This document shows, in pieces, positions 1-7,426 of a DNA stretch of 64,000 nucleotides. The DNA lies in assembly GCA_034522075.1 (NCBI GenBank), contig JAXHLO010000016.1, positions 17,313 through 81,312 on the forward strand, written 5' to 3'. The position numbers were made by a program, and so were the translations under genes. Source of the stretch: UBA7803 sp034522075 (lineage in GTDB: Bacteria > Pseudomonadota > Gammaproteobacteria > Pseudomonadales > Azotimanducaceae). How positions within the stretch are numbered: the first letter of the stretch is position 1; every line of letters begins with the position of its first letter. A model generated the notes under the pieces. The model made no database searches and had not been told where the DNA came from. It saw nothing but the letters and a program-made list of their open reading frames with translations.

Positions 1-1769
1 TTCTCGGTGAGCCCGGCGCCCTGGGCCCGCTCGAAATAAGCCACCGGCCGCGGGCTGTCGATGCCGCGGCGCAGAAGCTGGCAGGCGCCGCTGAAACTGC
101 GCCGCGCCTTGGACGGCCGAAAGCGTTCGATCAGCCGTTTGTTGATGCGCAGCTTGATGGGTTGCTTGATGGCAAGCTGGCGGTGGGCGTCCACCGGATC
201 CTGCACCGTCCAGATGGCATTGCGCGCTTTGCGCAGCAGCCCGCCGCGCGGCAGCTCGGCCACCCGCGCGGGATGCAGGGCGTCGATGAGTTGCTCGGCG
301 TGCGCGGCATCCCGGGCGATCACCAGGCCCTGCCAGTCGGCGTCGCGATACGGGAAATACGTGCCGCCCGGCTCGTGCAGATTCACGGCCAGCGCCGGCA
401 CCGGCCGGGCCGATTCGTTGACTTCCACCGGGCGCGATGCCGGCCAGCGCAGATACAGCGGCGCTTCCGTCGCCAGGCGCGGCTCAGGCGGGCACGCCCC
501 GTCCTGGGCCAGGATCTGTGCGGCTGCCAGATCCGTCGCGGCGTAGATATCGGTCAGGAAAGCGGCGGCGCCATTGCGCGTCCAGACCACGTGGGTGAGG
601 TGGGTGTCGGATTCGAAGGCGTGCACCTCCAGGCCGTCCCCCGAGACCAGCCGGCCCGCATAGCGGCTGCCGGGAATGACGGCATTGAACTGTGCCAGCG
701 CGGCAAAGGCGGCGCGGGGGCGGTAGCTGTCCGCCGGCCCGTGCACGGTGCCGTAGAACGTGACCAGTTCTTCCGTGCCGTCGGGATTGCCTGGGTCGTC
801 GATGAGGCCTTCCCGGCTGCTGATCAGCGGCCCCCAATAGACCCGTTCCATGGCGCCGGATGCCGCGGTCAGTACCAGATAGCGGGTCAGATAGTCCGCC
901 TGCTTGGCTTCCACATTGGGCAGCTTGCGGGCGATGCGCGGGTGGGTCCAGGACACGTAGCTGTTCCACAGCGCGCCGACGCCGTAGCGTTCGGCGGCGT
1001 GGCGCAACTGCCGCGCCTTCTTCACCAGGTTGAGCTTGAGCACGCCGGTCAGCAGGCGCCCGCCCACGTGCGGGTCGTAGACCTCGGGCTCGATCACCCG
1101 TTCGACGAACAGGTTGTCGGTGCACACGTCCGGGACGCGGCCGCTGCGCCGCATCAGGTGCAGCAGGCCCACGGTGTACAACGGCTCGAAGTCGGTGACG
1201 TTGGGGCCGCAGATGGTCAGATCATGGCGGCGCGCTGCGTCGAAGGCGCTGCCCCACGCGGCCACGAACCCTGGCAGGGAATACCCGGCCCAGCGCCGGC
1301 GGTTGACGGTGGAGCCGAACTCCACCGCGTCCAGCCGTGGGCCGTAGCGCCCCAGCACGTCTGCCACAAAGCTGCGCCAGCGCGCCTGCGCAGCGTCGCC
1401 GGGCATCTGCTCGGCGGCGTCCTTCGGCTGCACCAGATGCAGCAGCACGGCGAAGTCCGCATCCAGCAATGCATTGAGGAAGCGATCGACGTGGTTGGAT
1501 TCACTGCCGTAGGTGTAGTCCACGCGCACCTGGGTGATGCCCAGCTCTCGCAGGCGCGCGATCACGTAGTCGTCGCTGTCCGCGTCTGCGGCGCTGGCCA
1601 CACAGATGCCGCAGAAGTCCGCCGGCACGCGATGGTCTGCGGGCGGGCGATGGTTGGCTTCGAAGGGCTGGTGGCCGAGCAGCACATGACCCACGCAGGC
1701 GCGCAGAAACCCGCGGGTTTCCCAGTTCCACGCTGACTGCCCCAGAAACCGGAATCCGCCGGCCGGCAT
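1..1769 (-). CDS. Glycosidase-like / LPS-kinase-like fusion protein (partial, runs off left edge)
   Basis: The minus-strand frame is open from an ATG at 1769 to base 1, so the C-terminus lies outside the window. About the first 400 residues resemble a TIM-barrel glycosidase-type domain: they open with a Trp-rich start (FLGQSAWNWETRGFL), and later segments include VEFGSTVNRRRW and YVSWTHPRIARK. From about residue 520 the sequence switches to the start of a lipopolysaccharide-kinase fold (InaA/KdkA/WaaP type): a basic strand with a candidate ATP-binding Lys (QLAIKQPIKLRINKRL, near base 165), then LLRRGIDSPRPVAYFE, a motif typical of these kinases. I infer an envelope-polysaccharide enzyme that phosphorylates a lipid-linked sugar. 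The kinase catalytic loop is beyond the edge. The exact glycosidase family is not certain. The long plus-strand frames over this gene are high-GC shadows. Confidence 0.7.
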   Translation of the reverse strand, partial: MPAGGFRFLGQSAWNWETRGFLRACVGHVLLGHQPFEANHRPPADHRVPADFCGICVASAADADSDDYVIARLRELGITQVRVDYTYGSESNHVDRFLNALLDADFAVLLHLVQPKDAAEQMPGDAAQARWRSFVADVLGRYGPRLDAVEFGSTVNRRRWAGYSLPGFVAAWGSAFDAARRHDLTICGPNVTDFEPLYTVGLLHLMRRSGRVPDVCTDNLFVERVIEPEVYDPHVGGRLLTGVLKLNLVKKARQLRHAAERYGVGALWNSYVSWTHPRIARKLPNVEAKQADYLTRYLVLTAASGAMERVYWGPLISSREGLIDDPGNPDGTEELVTFYGTVHGPADSYRPRAAFAALAQFNAVIPGSRYAGRLVSGDGLEVHAFESDTHLTHVVWTRNGAAAFLTDIYAATDLAAAQILAQDGACPPEPRLATEAPLYLRWPASRPVEVNESARPVPALAVNLHEPGGTYFPYRDADWQGLVIARDAAHAEQLIDALHPARVAELPRGGLLRKARNAIWTVQDPVDAHRQLAIKQPIKLRINKRLIERFRPSKARRSFSGACQLLRRGIDSPRPVAYFERAQGAGLTE

Positions 1770-1891
1770 CGGTTTCCCCCTTGGTCGCGGGCCGGCCTGC
1801 AGCGCCGGCAAAGGGGCGGAGGTTACCACAGCGCCGCGGGGCGGGCGGTTGACAGCCACCGGGAAAGTCCCTTACATCGAAGGCTTTCGCA

Positions 1892-1988
1892 GTAGGAGCG
1901 ACCTCCAGGTCGCGATCTGGGTGTGGGAGCGATCTCCAGATCGCGATCTGGAGATCGCTCCCACTCGCGACCTGGAGGTCGCTCCAAC
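1892..1988. repeat. REP palindrome cluster A (two nested inverted pairs)
   Basis: Two forward units (GGAGCGACCTCCAGGTCGCG and GGGAGCGATCTCCAGATCGC) are followed by two reversed units ending in AGGTCGCTCC, giving a nested BIME-like structure. It lies in the non-coding gap between the two divergent genes at 1769 and 2023. The core is an imperfect palindrome whose arms pair around TCC. Confidence 0.85.
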
Positions 1989-2022
1989 AAAAATTGAAAA
2001 TTGGTTTCTGAGGGGAGACTGC

Positions 2023-3258
2023 ATGAAATTCACCTGGTTCAACCTGATGCCCTGGCCCCATCTGCCCGACGACTTCCGCGAGCAGCACCGTTCGGTGTGG
2101 GTGGATATTCCCAGCAGCCTCTACGACCCGGTGAAGGGCCATGAGGTCTACAACACCTATCTGGACGAGCTGGAATACGCCGAGAGCCTGGGCTACGACG
2201 GCATCGGGGTGAACGAGCATCACGCCAACGCCTACGGTCTCATGCCCTCGCCCAACATCATGGCCGCCAGCCTGGCGCGGCGCACGTCGAAATCGGCCCT
2301 GGTGGTGCTCGGTAATTCCATCGCCCTGTACAACCCGCCCATCCGCGTGGCCGAGGAATTCGCCATGCTCGACGTGATCTCCGGCGGGCGGCTGCTGGCG
2401 GGCTTTCCCGTGGGCACTTCGATGGACACCAACTACTGCTACGGACAGATCCCCGCGCTCACCCGCGAGAAATACAAGGAAGCCCACGACCTGATCATCA
2501 AATGCTGGGAGGAAGACGAGCCGTTCGCCTGGAACGGGCGTTATACGCAACTGCGTTACGCCAACTGCTGGCCGAAGCCGATTCAGAAGAACCCGCCCAT
2601 CTTCATTCCCGGCGGCGGGTCGCTCGAGACCTACGACTTCTGTCTCGACTACGACTACGTCTACTGCTACCTGAGCTTCTCCGGCTACAAGCGCGCCAAG
2701 CAGCTCATGGACGGCTACTGGGCGCGGGTGGAAGAGCGCGGCAAGGATCTCTCGCCCTACCGCGCCGGCTTCGCCCAGACCATCGTGGTCGCCGAGACCG
2801 ACGCGGAAGCCGAACGCGACTACCGTCAGCACATCGATTATTTCTACAACCGCTGCCTGCACGTCTACCCGGGCTTCGCCGATGCCCCCGGCTACCGCAC
2901 CATCAAGACCTTGAAGGCCAACGTCACCAGCCAGATGACCCGCCAGGCCCTCGGCGACGTCGCGAAGATGAGCTGGGATCAACTGGTCAACGACGGCTAC
3001 GTCATCGCCGGCAGCCCCGACACGGTGGTGGAACGCATGAAAGATCTGATCACGTCGCTGCGGGTGGGCAACATCTTCTGCCTGCTGCACGTGGGCGACA
3101 TGCCGAAAGACAAGTGCCTGCGCTCCACGGAACTGTTCGCCCGCGAGGTCATGCCCCGGCTGCGCGACATGTGGCCCGACTACGCCGACGACGACCGCTT
3201 CTGGATTCATCCCATCGACCAGGCGCCCCGCGCGGCCGCCGCAGCGGTGGAGGCTTGA
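2023..3258 (+). CDS. LLM-class flavin-dependent oxidoreductase (luciferase-like monooxygenase)
   Basis: A 411-residue protein of the bacterial luciferase-like superfamily, which uses reduced flavin and O2 to oxidise an organic substrate. Family features visible are the N-terminal beta strand (MKFTWFNLMPWPHL), the YDGIGVNEHHANAYGLMPSPN block that forms part of the flavin/substrate pocket, LDVISGGRLLAGFPVGT, and a C-terminal helix with the DTVVERMKDL pattern. The ATG at 2023 is chosen because AGGGGAG lies 6-12 bases upstream and the family starts there; the frame is open further back only through REP DNA. It is followed after 2 bases by an alpha/beta hydrolase and then a sirtuin, so the three are probably co-transcribed. 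Substrate unknown; such monooxygenase-hydrolase pairs often degrade xenobiotic or terpenoid ketones. Confidence 0.85.
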   Translation: MKFTWFNLMPWPHLPDDFREQHRSVWVDIPSSLYDPVKGHEVYNTYLDELEYAESLGYDGIGVNEHHANAYGLMPSPNIMAASLARRTSKSALVVLGNSIALYNPPIRVAEEFAMLDVISGGRLLAGFPVGTSMDTNYCYGQIPALTREKYKEAHDLIIKCWEEDEPFAWNGRYTQLRYANCWPKPIQKNPPIFIPGGGSLETYDFCLDYDYVYCYLSFSGYKRAKQLMDGYWARVEERGKDLSPYRAGFAQTIVVAETDAEAERDYRQHIDYFYNRCLHVYPGFADAPGYRTIKTLKANVTSQMTRQALGDVAKMSWDQLVNDGYVIAGSPDTVVERMKDLITSLRVGNIFCLLHVGDMPKDKCLRSTELFAREVMPRLRDMWPDYADDDRFWIHPIDQAPRAAAAAVEA

Positions 3259-3260
3259 GC

Positions 3261-4061
3261 ATGGACAGCAGACTGATCGACGTCCCCGGCCCCGACGGCG
3301 TGGTATCACGCATCCGCGTCTACCAGGCCGGCAGCGGCCCCGACCTGCTCTTCCAGCACAGCGCCGGCGGCCTGCTGCCGGATGATCCGTTCCTCACCGG
3401 GCTGGCGGAGCACTTCAGCGTCCACGCGCCCCTGTTGCCCGGGTACGAAGACTCGGAAGGCGGCGACCACCTGCGCAGCATGCTCGACTTCACCCTGCAC
3501 GCCTTCGATGTGTGGAAAGCCCTGGGCCTCGAGCGGCCGCTGCTGGCAGGTCATTCCATGGGCGGCATGATCGCCGCCGAGATGGCCGCCGTCGCACCCG
3601 ACAGCGTCGGCCGGCTGGTGCTCATCTGCCCCGCCGGACTGTGGCGCGACGATGCACCGGTGACGGACCTGTTCGCCGCCCTGCCCTTCGAGCTGCCGGG
3701 CCTGCTGCTGCACGACCCGGAGCGCCACGGCCATCTGCTGTCCTCCGGCGGCGACTTCAACGACCCGGAATTCCTGACCGAGTTCATGGTGGGCAACGCC
3801 CGCCGTCTCGGCACCGCGGGCAAGCTGCTGTTTCCCATTCCCGACCGCGGCCTGGCCAGCCGGCTGTACCGCATCGACGCCGCCACCCGCATCATCTGGG
3901 GCAAAAGCGACCGCATGATCGACCCGGTGTATGCCAGCGACTTCGAGCGGTTGATCCGCCGCGCCGAGGCCACCATCATCGAAGAGGCCGGCCACATGGT
4001 GCCCTACGAGCAGACCGGCCGGGTGGTGGAGATCATCACCGAACTGCGGGATGGCCCATGA
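3261..4061 (+). CDS. Alpha/beta-fold hydrolase
   Basis: A 266-residue serine hydrolase of the alpha/beta fold. The nucleophile elbow is GHSMGG (around residue 96), the acid lies in the IIWGKSDRMIDP segment and the catalytic His in EEAGHMVPYEQ near the C-terminus, giving a full Ser-Asp-His triad. The oxyanion region is FQHSAGGLLPDD rather than the usual HG motif. The ATG at 3261 follows the stop of the luciferase-like gene by two bases, and its own stop overlaps the sirtuin start (ATGA), which indicates translational coupling. It probably hydrolyses the lactone or ester made by the upstream monooxygenase; that is an inference from context only. Confidence 0.85.
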   Translation: MDSRLIDVPGPDGVVSRIRVYQAGSGPDLLFQHSAGGLLPDDPFLTGLAEHFSVHAPLLPGYEDSEGGDHLRSMLDFTLHAFDVWKALGLERPLLAGHSMGGMIAAEMAAVAPDSVGRLVLICPAGLWRDDAPVTDLFAALPFELPGLLLHDPERHGHLLSSGGDFNDPEFLTEFMVGNARRLGTAGKLLFPIPDRGLASRLYRIDAATRIIWGKSDRMIDPVYASDFERLIRRAEATIIEEAGHMVPYEQTGRVVEIITELRDGP

Positions 4062-4816
4062 GCGACGCGAGCGACATCGAGCAACTGCAACGGCTGATCG
4101 ACGACGCCCGGCGCATCGTCTTCTTCACCGGCGCCGGCATCAGCACGGAATCCGGCATTCCGGATTTCCGCAGCCCCGGCACGGGCCTGTGGAACAAGAT
4201 CAAGCCGATCCAGTTCCAGGATTTCATGGCCAGCGAGGAAGTCCGCCAGGAATCCTGGCGCCGGCGCTTCACCGGCGACCGCGCCATGGAAGGCGCCAAG
4301 CCCAATACCGGCCATCGGGCCATCGCCCAACTCACCGAGGCGGGCAAGACCGAGGCCGTGATCACCCAGAACGTCGACAACCTGCATCAGGCCTCCGGCG
4401 TGCCCGACGACAAGGTCATCGAACTGCACGGCAATGCCAGCTATGCCACCTGCCTGTCGTGCCACATGCGTTACGAAATGGCCGACCTGGAAGCGCAGTT
4501 CCACAAGCACGAGCGCGTCGATCCGTGCGCGCGCTGCGGCGGCATCATCAAGACCGCCACCATCTCCTTCGGCCAGGCCATGCCCGAGGACGCCATGGCC
4601 CGTGCCCAGGCGGCGGTGGAAGCCTGCGATCTGTGCGTGGTGGTGGGGTCGTCGCTGGTGGTGTATCCCGCTGCCGGTTTTCCGGAATATGCGAAACGGC
4701 TGGGCGCGGGTCTGGCCATCCTCAACCGCGAGGAAACGCCGCTGGATCCCCTGGCCGACGTGGTCGTGCATGAGGAGATCGGCCCGAGTCTGGGGTATGT
4801 GGTGGGGATCAACTAG
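4058..4816 (+). CDS. SIR2-family NAD-dependent protein deacylase
   Basis: A 252-residue sirtuin. The NAD-binding signature FFTGAGISTESGIPDFR is at residues 20-36, followed by TQNVDNLHQASG and the catalytic His in ELHG. Two CxxC pairs (CLSC and CARC) form the structural zinc site. The SFGQAMPE and VVGSSLVVYPAA motifs complete the Rossmann fold. It removes acyl groups from lysines using NAD+, giving nicotinamide and O-acyl-ADP-ribose. The start overlaps the upstream hydrolase stop by 4 bases. The last 13 codons (EIGPSLGYVVGIN) are present again downstream at 5213-5254, so foreign DNA appears to have joined exactly at the 3' end of this gene. Confidence 0.92.
   Translation: MSDASDIEQLQRLIDDARRIVFFTGAGISTESGIPDFRSPGTGLWNKIKPIQFQDFMASEEVRQESWRRRFTGDRAMEGAKPNTGHRAIAQLTEAGKTEAVITQNVDNLHQASGVPDDKVIELHGNASYATCLSCHMRYEMADLEAQFHKHERVDPCARCGGIIKTATISFGQAMPEDAMARAQAAVEACDLCVVVGSSLVVYPAAGFPEYAKRLGAGLAILNREETPLDPLADVVVHEEIGPSLGYVVGIN
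4773..4815 (+). repeat. Direct repeat 1, copy a (3' end of the sirtuin gene)
   Basis: The last 43 bases of the sirtuin coding region. A near-identical copy, with one missing base and two substitutions, lies at 5213-5254. The pair brackets the higA-like gene. Confidence 0.8.
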
Positions 4817-4849
4817 GTGAACCGCATCATGACTATTCGAAACACTGGA

Positions 4850-5140
4850 ATGAAACGCCGCCCGACCCACCCTGGCGAAATGCTGCGGGAGGACTTCCTG
4901 CCCGATTACGGGCTATCGGTCTCCGCTTTGGCGGAGGCGATTGGTGTGTCCAGGCAGTCCGTTAACGAGCTCCTGCGCGAGCGCCGTAGCTTGAGTCCCG
5001 AGATGGCTCTCCGGCTATCGCGTCTTTTTGGCAACACGCCCGAGTTCTGGTTGAACGCGCAGCGGGCGATCGATCTCTGGGAAGCAGCCGAGGCGCTGAA
5101 GGACGACGTGGCCCGGATTCAGCCTCTTCATGCCGCCTGA
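4850..5140 (+). CDS. higA: HigA-type XRE antitoxin (orphan)
   Basis: A 96-residue helix-turn-helix antitoxin. It begins with the family hallmark MKRRPTHPGEMLREDFL, then a HTH (LSVSALAEAIGVSRQSVNEL) and the RLFGNTPEFWLNAQ segment that defines HigA/VapI proteins. HigA normally binds the HigB mRNA-cleaving toxin and represses the operon promoter. ATG at 4850 fits the family start; a GTG at 4817 and an ATG at 4829 are in-frame alternatives giving 107 or 103 residues. The usual upstream higB is absent: the sirtuin ends at 4816. The gene is therefore an orphan antitoxin at the left end of a toxin-antitoxin island, placed between two copies of the sirtuin 3' end. Confidence 0.85.
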   Translation: MKRRPTHPGEMLREDFLPDYGLSVSALAEAIGVSRQSVNELLRERRSLSPEMALRLSRLFGNTPEFWLNAQRAIDLWEAAEALKDDVARIQPLHAA

Positions 5141-5141
5141 C

Positions 5142-5205
5142 ATGGATGCTGACGATCTATTCGAAGAGCGGGACCGGTTCAATTCCGGCCCACGTTCTTC
5201 GGCAG
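5142..5205 (+). repeat. Direct repeat 2, copy a (RelE-like toxin 3' end)
   Basis: 64 bases that match 6024-6087 with about five substitutions. Both encode a RelE-type C-terminal strand (WMLTIY[SP]KS..., IPAHVLRQ). This copy has no toxin N-terminus in front of it, so it is a detached gene fragment. It reads on into the second copy of the sirtuin tail. Confidence 0.75.
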
Positions 5206-5212
5206 ATCCGAA

Positions 5213-5254
5213 AGGAGATCGGCCCGAGTCTGGGTATGTGGTAGGGATAAACTG
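5213..5254 (+). repeat. Direct repeat 1, copy b (displaced sirtuin 3' end)
   Basis: 42 bases matching 4773-4815, including the stop region. It has no coding context of its own here; it looks like the remnant left when a segment was inserted at or duplicated across the sirtuin 3' end. Confidence 0.8.
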
Positions 5255-5380
5255 ACGGCGAGAGTCATAATCGGCGCACAGCCACGCCTGAGACATTTGC
5301 AGTAAGCTGATAGCAGAACCATTGTCGTCGGGCCGTAGATCAGCCCGAAACGTGCTTTGATTGGCGGCCAGGTGAAAGTC

Positions 5381-5698
5381 ATGAGCCTGAGAATGATCAA
5401 ACTTCGATTACGAATCCTGGTCGAGGCAGACGACAATGGGTTCCATGCGTATTGTCCGGAGCTGCAGGGCATACACGTTCACGGCGGAACCGAAGCTGAA
5501 GCTGTCGAACACGCCAAGGTGGCTGCAAATCTGTATATACAATCCCTGATCAAGCACGATGACCCGATTCCCTTAGGGGTCGTGGAGCAGGATGTTTCAT
5601 TCGGCGATCTCGTCGGCGAGTTCGTCCGGAAACTCAAGCGCCCTGGCTCAAAAATCGTACCTCGAAGAAGTGTACGTCAGCTTCGCAACGCGGCGTGA
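5381..5698 (+). CDS. HicB-family antitoxin-like protein
   Basis: A 105-residue protein with the HicB fold: an amphipathic strand (LRLRILVEADDNGFHAYCPELQGI), the G-x-T-x-x-E-A helix (HGGTEAEAVEHAKVAANLYIQ) and a basic tail. HicB proteins neutralise HicA, a small double-stranded-RNA-binding mRNA interferase. ATG at 5381 has AGGTGAA 5-11 bases upstream; an ATG at 5393 is also possible. No hicA is found next to it: the 126 bases upstream are unassigned, and a possible hicA fragment lies 1.1 kb downstream. Base composition is visibly lower in GC than the neighbouring chromosomal genes. Solitary antitoxin. Confidence 0.75.
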   Translation: MSLRMIKLRLRILVEADDNGFHAYCPELQGIHVHGGTEAEAVEHAKVAANLYIQSLIKHDDPIPLGVVEQDVSFGDLVGEFVRKLKRPGSKIVPRRSVRQLRNAA

Positions 5699-5773
5699 GC
5701 GAGCCCGGCCGCACCAACCATCCATTCCCCGTCATGTCTCTGCCGAAGTTGCTTCTCATTATCGGATCGCAAT

Positions 5774-5790
5774 ATACGGCAATGCCGTAT
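5774..5790. promoter_or_regulatory. Palindromic operator-like site before the RelE-like wreck
   Basis: A perfect dyad ATACGGC-AAT-GCCGTAT overlaps the presumed ATG (5782) of the broken toxin gene. TA operons are typically autorepressed at such dyads by the antitoxin; here that role is inferred. Confidence 0.5.
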
Positions 5791-6090
5791 GGTTGCCCCG
5801 TGCTCACCTTCATTGAGACTCGGCTGTCCACGCGGTTGGTCCAAGAGTATCTATCCGATGGAAGAGCACGGCGCTGTTCTAGCACGGGCTGTCGAACGCC
5901 GGGAAGCAGGCGCAGTCATTCGATACCGGAGGTGTCAGGAAGTTTCGGGTAGCCGCCCTGGGGTAGGGGCAAAAGTGGTGGCTATCGACTCATCTATTAT
6001 CTGGGTCGCCCGAAGGGTGTGGTATGGATGCTGACGATCTATCCGAAGAGCGAGACCGACTCGATTCCGGCCCACGTTCTTCGGCAGTAT
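5782..6090 (+). pseudogene. RelE/HigB-like toxin pseudogene (several frameshifts)
   Basis: When frames are stitched together this encodes a ParE/RelE-superfamily toxin. Starting at ATG 5782: MPYGCPVLTFIETRLSTRL, then in a second frame HGAVLARAVERREAGAVI, then a third frame GVRKFRVAALG, then GKSGGYRLIYYLGRPKGV and VWMLTIYPKSETDSIPAH. The Arg/Lys-rich GxGKSGGYR strand and the LTIYPK strand are the RNase core of RelE toxins. At least three frameshifts break it near 5860, 5920 and 5955, so no intact toxin can be made. A short copy of its 3' end lies at 5142-5205. A cognate antitoxin remnant follows at 6123. Confidence 0.75.
6024..6087 (+). repeat. Direct repeat 2, copy b (RelE-like toxin 3' end)
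   Basis: The copy that still sits at the end of the recognisable toxin pseudogene; pairs with 5142-5205. Confidence 0.75.
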
Positions 6091-6122
6091 CCCAGAGGAA
6101 GTCGAACGTGACCAGCCGCTAA

Positions 6123-6370
6123 CGCGATGTTGGTGACGAGATTCCCGAAGGGATCGTGGACGAGCGATGGAGAGCATCGGCGGCTCAACGCCGAGCGCCG
6201 GCATTGATCCGGAGAAAACGGGCCTGTCCCAATCAAGATTTGCGAAAGCCCCTTGGGTTGTTCGAACCCTACAAGACTGGGAGCAGGGGCGCCGCGCGCC
6301 GTCTGGGGCAGCTCGGACGTTGCTGCTAATTGCTGAGCGCAATCCCGAAGCTTTGCTGGACGTGGCATGA
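6123..6370 (+). pseudogene. XRE antitoxin pseudogene (partner of the RelE-like toxin)
   Basis: The N-terminus (RDVGDEIPEGIVDE, frame starting near 6123) and the C-terminal HTH are in different frames. The recognisable part is LSQSRFAKA, then VRTLQDWEQGRR and a tail ending in ALLDVA, with a second small frameshift in the HTH turn (APWVVRT where ALGVSVRT is usual). This is the HTH of antitoxins that follow RelE/HigB toxins in toxin-first operons. An open frame from 6167 to 6370 exists but does not encode a full protein. Confidence 0.7.
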
Positions 6371-6466
6371 CAATGGTCGCGCCACGTGTACTTGGGCGTA
6401 TCACCCGCCGGCCGCTTGCTCGCTGTCTCAAACATAGAGGTCGACGATAGAATCAGGCAATTAGCC

Positions 6467-6730
6467 ATGCGCCAGGAATACGATTTCAGCAAGGGAGAAC
6501 GAGGCAAATTCGCGAAGCGCTACCGCGAGGGGACCAACATCGTTGTTCTAGATCCAGAACTGAGGAAGTCCTTTCCCAACGATGAGGCCGTCAACGAAGC
6601 GTTACGCGAGTACCTTGAGATCGAAGAAGAAGCCTGCGACGGGGGACGCCTAACTCCTGCTTGCAGCTACCGGCCATGCAACTGCGACGATCCGCTGACC
6701 ATGGCGCGCGAGCATCTGCAACGCGCATGA
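6467..6730 (+). CDS. BrnA-like antitoxin, chimeric C-terminus
   Basis: An 87-residue protein starting MRQEYDFSKGERGKF, the conserved start of a group of small BrnA-like antitoxins, followed by a dimerisation segment (GTNIVVLDPELRKSFPNDEAVNEALREYL) of ribbon-helix-helix character. ATG at 6467 is chosen from the family start; the frame is open back to 6386. The last ~20 residues (CDDPLTMAREHLQRA and preceding) are not antitoxin: they are translated from a duplicated piece of the phosphotransferase gene at 7786-7881, in that gene's own reading frame. No toxin gene lies beside it. Function as a free antitoxin is uncertain. Confidence 0.6.
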   Translation: MRQEYDFSKGERGKFAKRYREGTNIVVLDPELRKSFPNDEAVNEALREYLEIEEEACDGGRLTPACSYRPCNCDDPLTMAREHLQRA

Positions 6731-6759
6731 GCGCCGGCCTGGGTGGAATCTCTGGCGGC
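6666..6759 (+). repeat. Direct repeat 3, copy a (displaced phosphotransferase fragment)
   Basis: About 94 bases matching 7786-7881 inside the downstream phosphotransferase gene; the last 72 bases differ at only two positions. It joins an antitoxin gene on its left and a HicA-like scrap on its right. Confidence 0.85.
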
Positions 6760-6767
6760 CGCCACGA

Positions 6768-6845
6768 CCGTCTGCAACCAGCTCAAAGGCAAGACGTGCC
6801 AAGAGTTGACCACTGCCCTCGAGAAAGACGGTTGGCCGGTTGATG
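6768..6845 (+). pseudogene. HicA-like toxin N-terminal scrap
   Basis: Translates to KGKTCQELTTALEKDGW, resembling the first helix of HicA/YcfA toxins (GxxxxxxLxxxGW), but the dsRNA-binding fold with its catalytic His is absent. No start codon of its own. Short, so the assignment is tentative. Confidence 0.35.
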
Positions 6846-6921
6846 CGGTTATCAAACTTGATATCCTTTGGCTGCTGGGACCGCTTGCTGTGCCCCGACG
6901 ATTCGAGAGTTGCTCAACATC

Positions 6922-7092
6922 GTGATCCAACGACCCACCATCAATGATCTAAGGGCCAAGGCATTCAAAGACCCCAACGTCCGCAAGGAGTACGATGAAC
7001 TCGCTCCTTCGTTCGAGATGAGGCGCCGAATGATTGCCTTACGAAAAGCAGCCGGTCTGACGCAAGAGCAGATGGCGAAGCTGGTCAGGTAG
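6922..7092 (+). pseudogene. Truncated XRE-family antitoxin
   Basis: Encodes INDLRAKAFKDPNVRKEY, then ELAPSFEMRRRMIALRKAAGL and TQEQMAKLV, which is the N-terminal half of an XRE antitoxin normally paired with a RelE/Gp49-like toxin. A TAG at 7090-7092 stops it in the middle of the HTH. Fragments of the expected second half (GSSKIEPLE, TPKFK) can be read in another frame further on, so a small indel caused the stop. The partner toxin is missing. Confidence 0.6.
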
Positions 7093-7194
7093 CCGGAAGC
7101 AGCAAGATTGAGCCACTCGAATGAGCCGAAATCGTCACCCCGAAATTCAAACCGCGACAGTAACGCCTGCAGACAGAGCTGGAAGGTGAGCTCC

Positions 7195-7370
7195 GAAGAC
7201 GGCAAATCGGGGGTCATCGACCTTGAAGAGCAGCTCTGGGGCGAGGTCTTTGAACCCCTCAAGGACACGGAGCAGTTCAAGTCTTTCCGGTGGACGATGA
7301 GCTTGAACTATCGTCTGGCCCACTGGAGCAGATTTGGCGCCGGAGTTCCTTGACCAGAACTGCGCCTAGC
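7195..7370 (+). pseudogene. DUF2442-like C-terminal fragment (frameshifted)
   Basis: One frame gives GVIDLEEQLWGEVFEPLKD and QFKSFR; after a frameshift near 7305 a second frame gives TIVWPTGADLAPEFL ending in a stop at 7370. Together these match the C-terminal half of DUF2442-type proteins, which often pair with DUF4160 in TA-like loci. The N-terminal half is missing or unrecognisable. It ends 57 bases before the phosphotransferase start. Confidence 0.55.
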
Positions 7371-7426
7371 AAGGGAATGCGACTTGCCGCGGGCACGCCA
7401 CTCGCCAATTCACCACCCATCCCGAC

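Noticed and set aside
162..1736. 524-codon plus-strand frame
   Set aside because: It is the antisense shadow of the glycosidase/kinase-like gene; composition is His/Gln/Val-rich with no family motifs, typical of high-GC antisense frames.
1849..2022. Upstream extension of the luciferase-like gene
   Set aside because: These codons are translated REP DNA; the ribosome-binding site and family start are at 2023.
5255..5380. A hicA gene before the HicB-like gene
   Set aside because: All three plus-strand frames were read; no GxxxxxxLxxxGW helix or catalytic His strand is present.
4817..7426. Integron cassette array
   Set aside because: No integrase and no regularly spaced attC-like inverted repeats between the TA genes; the repeats present are pieces of neighbouring genes.
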